Assembly: GCF_000264905.1 (NCBI RefSeq)
Contig: NW_006763135.1
Location: 1,777,179-1,841,178, forward strand
Reading direction: 5' to 3'
Origin: Stereum hirsutum FP-91666 SS1
Lineage: Eukaryota > Basidiomycota > Agaricomycetes > Russulales > Stereaceae
Length of the DNA: 64,000 nucleotides
Positions 59,398 to 64,000 of the stretch are shown in pieces. Below the pieces are notes generated by a model. That model did not search any database, was not told the DNA's origin, and was given only the letters and a program-made list of their open reading frames with translations. Made by a program: the position numbers and the translations under genes. Numbering within the stretch: the first letter of the stretch is position 1; each line of letters starts with the position of its first letter.

Positions 59398-59994
59398 TCA
59401 CGACGCGGTACTCCCGCTCCGTCGGGGAGGGCCTGGTGTATTCGTCGCCGTCGCTGCGGGTGACGATGGCAGGCTGTTAGCCGGATTGGTATCACCATTG
59501 ATGATATCCTGAATAGAGGCCTCCAGTGCGTCCACACGACCAGACATCTGCATCACTGGAAAAAATATGACGAAAATGGAGGATCAGTCGGTATAATTAA
59601 ACTGTGGGTGAGGCCGAGGAGTGCACAAAGGGACCGGTGTCTGTGGACGCGGAGATTACGCACTGCGGTCGAGGATCTGCGACGACATGTCGTCGAACTT
59701 GGCGTCGAGTTGCTCCAAGAGATTCTCCACCTAATTTGCAGGATTCCACAGGAAACAGATGTCAATGTACGAGGACCGGTCAGGCAGGTCCGATGCGGGG
59801 TAGAGGGAGGACGGATATGAGAGGGGATGCCGTACATAAGCAGTCAGTTCGTGAGGGCTAGATATATCAGAGGGGTCAGAGACCCCACTGGTCTGCTTGC
59901 CAACAGTCGATGCAGTTGCGGCGGGGGTAGTAGTACGCTCTGGCTTGGAAGGGGTTGATGTTACTTTGAGTGGTAAGGCAGCTGAAGACGCCAT
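59398..59994 (-). CDS. Heat shock factor-binding protein 1-like coiled-coil protein
   Basis: A small protein of about 125 residues in three exons. After a Ser/Thr/Pro-rich N terminus (MASSAALPLKVTSTPSKPE) the core reads ELTAYVENLLEQLDAKFDDMSSQILDRMMQMSGRVDALEASIQDI across two introns. This is a regular heptad coiled coil with the HSBP1 pattern 'LT..V..LL.QM..KFD.MS.QI..R...M..R.D.LE..I.D'. HSBP1 proteins trimerise, dampen heat-shock factor activity and help WASH complex assembly in animals. The C-terminal tail is low complexity. The start is 159 bp from that of the divergent small ORF. Confidence 0.88.
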
Positions 59995-60153
59995 CCTGAG
60001 TTCAGTTGAGTGCCACAGAGAGTTGAGTGGTTGGAAGTTGCGGCTAGTTGCGGGCGGCAGGGCCACCTGGAACCAAATCCGGCGACTGTTTTCAAACTCA
60101 GCGCAACACGAAATTGCAAACACGAGGCTGAGCGAAAGCGAGCGACGAACGAC

Positions 60154-60455
60154 ATGCCTGCCCATGCCTCTGCTATAGTTTGGACCAAAAACACTTGGAC
60201 GCTTGTTAAACGGTATTTGTTTTGTCAAAGCACTTACTGTTGTGGGTGAGTTCAATTGAATTTTGCACGGTTTCGCATCCTTACCGTACGTAGTGACGGT
60301 GGTGCTACCCGATTATTTACGCGGAATTCAGACTCCTCCAGCCCCTGTGTCAAGGCTGCCCTCAAGAAGCACGGCGCGGAGAGCGAGTACCGCGAAGGGC
60401 CACCCAAGCGGATGTCCGCGAATCAATACAAAGAGTGGGTTCTTCGACTACCGTA
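60154..60455 (+). CDS. Candidate small protein, unrecognised
   Basis: A possible two-exon gene divergent from the HSBP1-like gene. Exon 1 (from 60154) encodes MPAHASAIVWTKNTWTLVKR, then a GTATTTG donor at 60213. An acceptor GTACGTAG just after 60290 continues in frame through SPCVKAALKKHGAESEYREG and KRMSANQYKEWV to a stop at about 60455, about 73 residues. The second exon has amphipathic, protein-like character, but I know no family for it. The branch site is poorly placed and an alternative exon end is possible, so the model is weak. The N terminus could be a mitochondrial presequence, which is speculation. Confidence 0.35.
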
Positions 60456-61504
60456 AAAGAGGGTATTTCTGCCAATATGCGATCATGCCGTCGGTGAGTT
60501 CACCGTCTCCATAATAGATCCCATGCATATGTGGCACTGCTAGCCACCCGCGAGCGTCATTCGCTCCAAAATCGTCGGCGGCCACATGGAGTGCCATCAT
60601 TTCATGCCCTGATGTGATACCCAAGGAGTTGCAGTGTATCGGCCCACAGAGATGGCAAGGTTTGAGTGGTGCTCGCGAGCTGAAGAGTTCATTCTTCTAC
60701 CGGTACATTTCCCAAGTTTATCCGTGGTCCAACCTTTAGGTGCCCTACAGGCAAGCCAAGTCTTATTGTCTTCCACTGGGCTCGAAGGGTCTCTTCTCCT
60801 TCTGTTCTTCAATTCTCTTCCTCCGGCATGGTATATGTCTATGCGCCAAGGAAGACTTGATCCAGTCTGATCCGCCGCGATTTCTGCGTTGCCGCTTTTC
60901 CTTACGTCGAATTGGTCGCGACAGAGAATGGCCTTCGTATGGAAATACCCCATGAAACGTGTTGAAAAGTTGCTTCACCGCTTGGTGACTCTGTTCCGAG
61001 TAGGTCTGGAACAGAATCATCAAACTATTTGTGTATCAGTCTGTGCCTTTTACGCAAGTCTTGCAGCTCATTACCTCTCGTAACCATGCCCGTCCGAGCT
61101 CAGTTTGTGCAGTGCTGAATCTGGTTGCGAATGCAGCTATGATGCCCTAGTCGGAAAAACCCACGGAATCTTGCTTCGATCTGAACCAACCCCCTAAATG
61201 AATGACGGCTTCGACTTTGCTTCTCTTCGGCCTCACAAGTAATCTGTGGACTGGGATCTTGCAACCAGTCCCGAATCCCACACACCACGCTCCAAATATT
61301 CGGAGGCTTTTCCTGGCCAATCCCCGTGGCGAACAGGCGCGAGCGCGGTGTATCCCCAAGTTGTCCAGATCTTGAATTTTTTTTTACCCCTCTGGGAAGA
61401 TCCACCGTGTTTTGCCCAAAATGCTGGGCATGCGAGTCAGTGTCGTAGCCAGTGAGGCTGCACAGCGTTTGTGCAACCGACTGGGAATGATCGCCGCCAG
61501 AAGG
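60456..61504. other. 1-kb interval without a recognisable gene
   Basis: Between the small ORF and the terpene synthase. Frames on both strands (60597-60953, 61100-61405 and others) overlap and show no known motif. The right part is the promoter of the terpene synthase. Confidence 0.4.
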
Positions 61505-61510
61505 TATAAA
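61505..61510 (+). promoter_or_regulatory. TATA box of the terpene synthase gene
   Basis: TATAAA in the context GGTATAAAGG lies 112-117 bp before the start codon and is followed by a CT-rich leader. It is one of the few clear TATA boxes in the window, as expected for a regulated secondary-metabolism gene. Confidence 0.55.
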
Positions 61511-61621
61511 GGCAAAGCTTTAAGCACCGTCTAATCTACCGCGCCCATATAGTCTACTCTCTCCTGGAAAACCCCCCACACCATCTACTCGCCTCCCCTA
61601 ATCCTACACCCTTAACTCGCC

Positions 61622-62894
61622 ATGCCTCATTCCACCGTGCATTCACATACACTCATCTCCGACGACTCTGTTCTCCTTTTCCCTGATCTCATCTCATACT
61701 GTGCCTATCCTCTTCGTGTCAACCCATACGGCCGCTCGGTCGCAGATGATTCCGAACGATGGCTCCTCAATGGCGCACACCTCTCCGACAAGAAGCGCAA
61801 AGCCTTCCTACGCCTGAGGGCCGGTGACCTTGCCTCGATGTGCTACCCAGATGCTTCTGCCAAATCTCTACGTGTCGTCGCCGACTATATGAACTATCTG
61901 TTCAAGCTCGATGACTGGACGGACGAGTTCGAGGCTGAAGACGTCGACGGGATGCGTGACTGCGTTCTGGCGGCACTGCGAGACCCTCTTCACTACGAGA
62001 CGGACAAAGCGGTGGGAAAGCTGGCCAAGTCGTGCGTGCAATTTATTATTAGCCCTCTATTCCCTAGTCTCTGAGTCATCATACTTGGTTGCATCGACAA
62101 CTGTACTGATGACTGCCTTCCTATTCTCAGGTTCTTTGGACGTTTCGTTCAGCACGGCGGCCCACTTCGCACGAAAAGGTTCATCGACACCATGGTACTA
62201 TTCTTCCGTGCCGTCCGGCAGCAAGCTCTGGATCGCACTTACGACGACATCCCTGATCTCGAATCGTACATCGCCCTTCGTAGGGACACCAGCGGGTGCA
62301 AACCGTGCTTCGCTCTCATCGAATTCGCAGGCGGATATGACCTCCCGGATGCCGTCGTCGAACATCCATCTATTCAGATCCTCCAAGATGCGACGAATGA
62401 CTTAGTCACCTGGTCGAATGTGAGTAATCCAATGCCATCGTATACCCGGCATCCTCTTCAGGTCTGCAAGTCAAGGAGCATAGCTGACCCACTTCGTGTC
62501 CAGGATATCTTCTCTTATAACGTCGAGCAGTCGCGTGGGGACACACATAACATGGTCGTTGTCCTCATGCATGAACAAGGTCTCGCGGTCCAGGAGGCCA
62601 TTGATGCCGTCGCGGATCTGTGTGAACGTAGCATCGACACCTTCGAACAGACCAGACGTTCGTTGCCCTCATGGGGTCCTATTGTTGATAGCAACGTGGA
62701 GTCCTACATCGACGGTCTTCAAAACTGGATCATCGGGTCTCTTCACTGGTCCTTTTTGACCGAACGGTCGGTTCCTCCATGGCGTCGTTGGTTACGTGAT
62801 CGAAGCTGATGCCATTGCCTGCAGGTATTTTGGGAAGGACCGTCGGGACGTCAAGAGGAAATTGTTCGTCAAGTTGCTCGCGAAGAGGTGTTGA
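61622..62894 (+). CDS. Class I sesquiterpene synthase
   Basis: Cyclises farnesyl diphosphate to a sesquiterpene; the product cannot be told from sequence. Four exons (61622-62031, 62131-62419, 62504-62766, 62825-62894) give 343 residues, normal for basidiomycete enzymes. The first metal motif is the DDxxD in FKLDDWTDEFE (about residue 98). The pyrophosphate-sensor Arg lies in LRRDTSGCKP. The NSE motif NDIFSYNVE fits NDxxSxxxE and is created exactly across intron 2. The terminal Arg-Tyr pair occurs in TERYFGK across intron 3. All catalytic motifs are intact. The start is the first ATG after a CT-rich leader and TATA box. No P450 or other tailoring gene is visible in the flanks available. Confidence 0.94.
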
Positions 62895-63749
62895 GCGATA
62901 GGTACGTCTTCTTTATTTTCGTTGCTGCCACCAAGCCTCTGACGAACAATGATGGTCTCAGCCTCGTCTTCTACCATAGTTCCTTAGTTTGCCTCCAGTC
63001 TCTCATACCAAACACTCCTTAATCCTCCATAGACTTATATCGTTGCTATAGTTCTTTAGCCCTCACACTCCTTACATAATTCTACCTTTCTATTACATCG
63101 GTCTCAAATGATCTTCGTTCTCTTCACAATGCTCCTCCCGTATGCTCTTTCTCCTCTTTCATTCTTCTTATTGGGGTCTGGCCATCACCTCTCCGCAAGG
63201 ACCTTACATTCATACCTAATTCTTGTATCAATTTCTACGTCCTTAGTGACCTATGCCCTTTTGTAGCACTATTGTCGTATCTCGGTCTTCCTGCTTACTT
63301 GACTCGTTGAATGTTATACGCCCGTGTTTATTGCTTTGAGGCTTCGGTCCTAGGCTAAGCCTACTAATGTTTATACCCGGAGCTCTGCTGTTCTCCCACC
63401 CAGCTTCAATCACAGTGCTCTCCGCAGCGCTTCCGCATCGTGATGCACGCTCGTCAGTACACGCACGAACACGCACCGAAACATGCAACATCCTCAATGA
63501 GCTGGCCGCGAGATTTTACGCACAGGGGCAAAGTTTAGGTTGGCGTGGGGCTGTGACTGAGAAGTGAGGTTGTCTCCCAGGAACATCATATTCTCGTCAG
63601 ATCCGAACAGTCAACAGCATCTTACATATACACGTAATCTTAACTCCTCAGCTCCCTCCACGTCTCGCCTGGACCATCCTCGCAAGTCAAGCAGAAGACC
63701 TAAAACTCTCACAGGATGCCACGCGAGAGGAGCACGACAGAATAAGCAA
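62895..63749. other. Intergenic between convergent genes
   Basis: An 855-bp stretch downstream of the terpene synthase. It is T-rich for the first 400 bp, and I see no gene in it. Confidence 0.4.
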
Positions 63750-64000
63750 TCAGGGTTTACCGCATCGGCTGGCGAGGTAGTCCCTTGCACGCTTTTGCTC
63801 TTGCCCTCCCACACCCTCGAGCTCTTCCGGGGTTTGCTCGTCTAGGTTCGTCTGCGCATAGTGCAACAATGAAAACGCGAGCAGTTGAGTGAAAAAAGTC
63901 CGGGTAAAGAGCACGAATGCATGAACAATAAGATAGGGTTCAAGAGAGAGGGAGGAAATACTTACACGGCTTCTGTCGGCCCCGGCTTCGACGAGCAGAG
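63750..64000 (-). CDS. 3' end of an ankyrin-repeat protein (partial)
   Basis: Two exons are visible: one enters from the right edge and ends at a GTAAGTATT donor (63965), and the last runs 63851-63750. Joined in frame they read LLVEAGADRSRTNLDEQTPEEL and then GVGGQEQKRARDYLASRCGKP to the stop. The LLVEAGADRSRTNLDEQTPEEL part is the end of one ankyrin repeat and the start of the next. A C-terminal cap ending the protein right after the repeats recalls the Nas6/PSMD10 proteasome chaperones, but too little is visible to name it. Confidence 0.65.
   Translation of the reverse strand, partial: LLVEAGADRSRVSISSLSLEPYLIVHAFVLFTRTFFTQLLAFSLLHYAQTNLDEQTPEELEGVGGQEQKRARDYLASRCGKP

Overview
The window is nuclear DNA of a basidiomycete fungus, most likely an Agaricomycete. 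The evidence is dense genes on both strands, short introns (mostly 50-70 bp, GT-AG, CTNAY-like branch sites), intron-rich housekeeping genes, very short divergent promoters, and families typical of the group: a DUF7704 membrane protein, a large MYND-finger protein and a class I sesquiterpene synthase. I joined exons by eye. For about a dozen genes the summed exon lengths divide exactly by three; the other models are less exact at their splice sites.

Layout, left to right. 0-5.6 kb: 5' end of a probable DUF1479 gene (-), URA3 (-), the PIN-domain RNase SWT1 (+) and a GT32 glycosyltransferase of the SUR1/CSH1 type (+). 5.6-7.2 kb: a long interval with no confident gene. 7.2-18.5 kb: MFSD10/TETRAN-like transporter (-), PUS7 (-), PCF11 (-), RPL9 (+), STE14/ICMT (-). 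18.7-31.6 kb: mitochondrial EF-G2 (+), an unrecognised acidic protein (-), a xylitol/sorbitol dehydrogenase (-), a PRM10/ThrE-type membrane protein (+), MET6 (+). 32.1-32.7 kb: a complete non-autonomous hAT-like element with intact inverted repeats and an 8-bp target duplication, lying in the promoter of the next gene. 32.8-41 kb: PHAF1 homologue (+), SDT1-like HAD nucleotidase (-), RPL6 (+), COX18 (+), DUF7704 protein (-). 41.5-47.3 kb: TSC10 (-), fluoride exporter FEX (+), casein kinase 2 beta (+), RPL36 (+). 47.9-60.5 kb: secreted six-hairpin glycosidase (-), KRR1 (-), MYND protein (-), NCBP3-like protein (-), GET4 (+), HSBP1-like protein (-), a small unrecognised ORF (+). 61.6-64 kb: sesquiterpene synthase (+) and the 3' end of an ankyrin-repeat gene (-).

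Most genes are unlinked housekeeping functions rather than one pathway. Loose themes are sphingolipid synthesis (TSC10 and the GT32 enzyme), ribosome and RNA maturation (RPL6, RPL9, RPL36, KRR1, PUS7, PCF11, SWT1, NCBP3-like), and protein insertion or targeting (GET4, COX18). Nothing resembles a bacterial-style defence system, CRISPR array or rRNA. The observations most worth following are the hAT-type element about 100 bp upstream of the PHAF1 start codon, RGG-rich segments inside PUS7, two unusual introns (a GC-AG intron in URA3 and a 216-bp intron with no internal AG in the MFS gene), the lone terpene synthase, and an unrecognised acidic protein at 21.3-22.9 kb.
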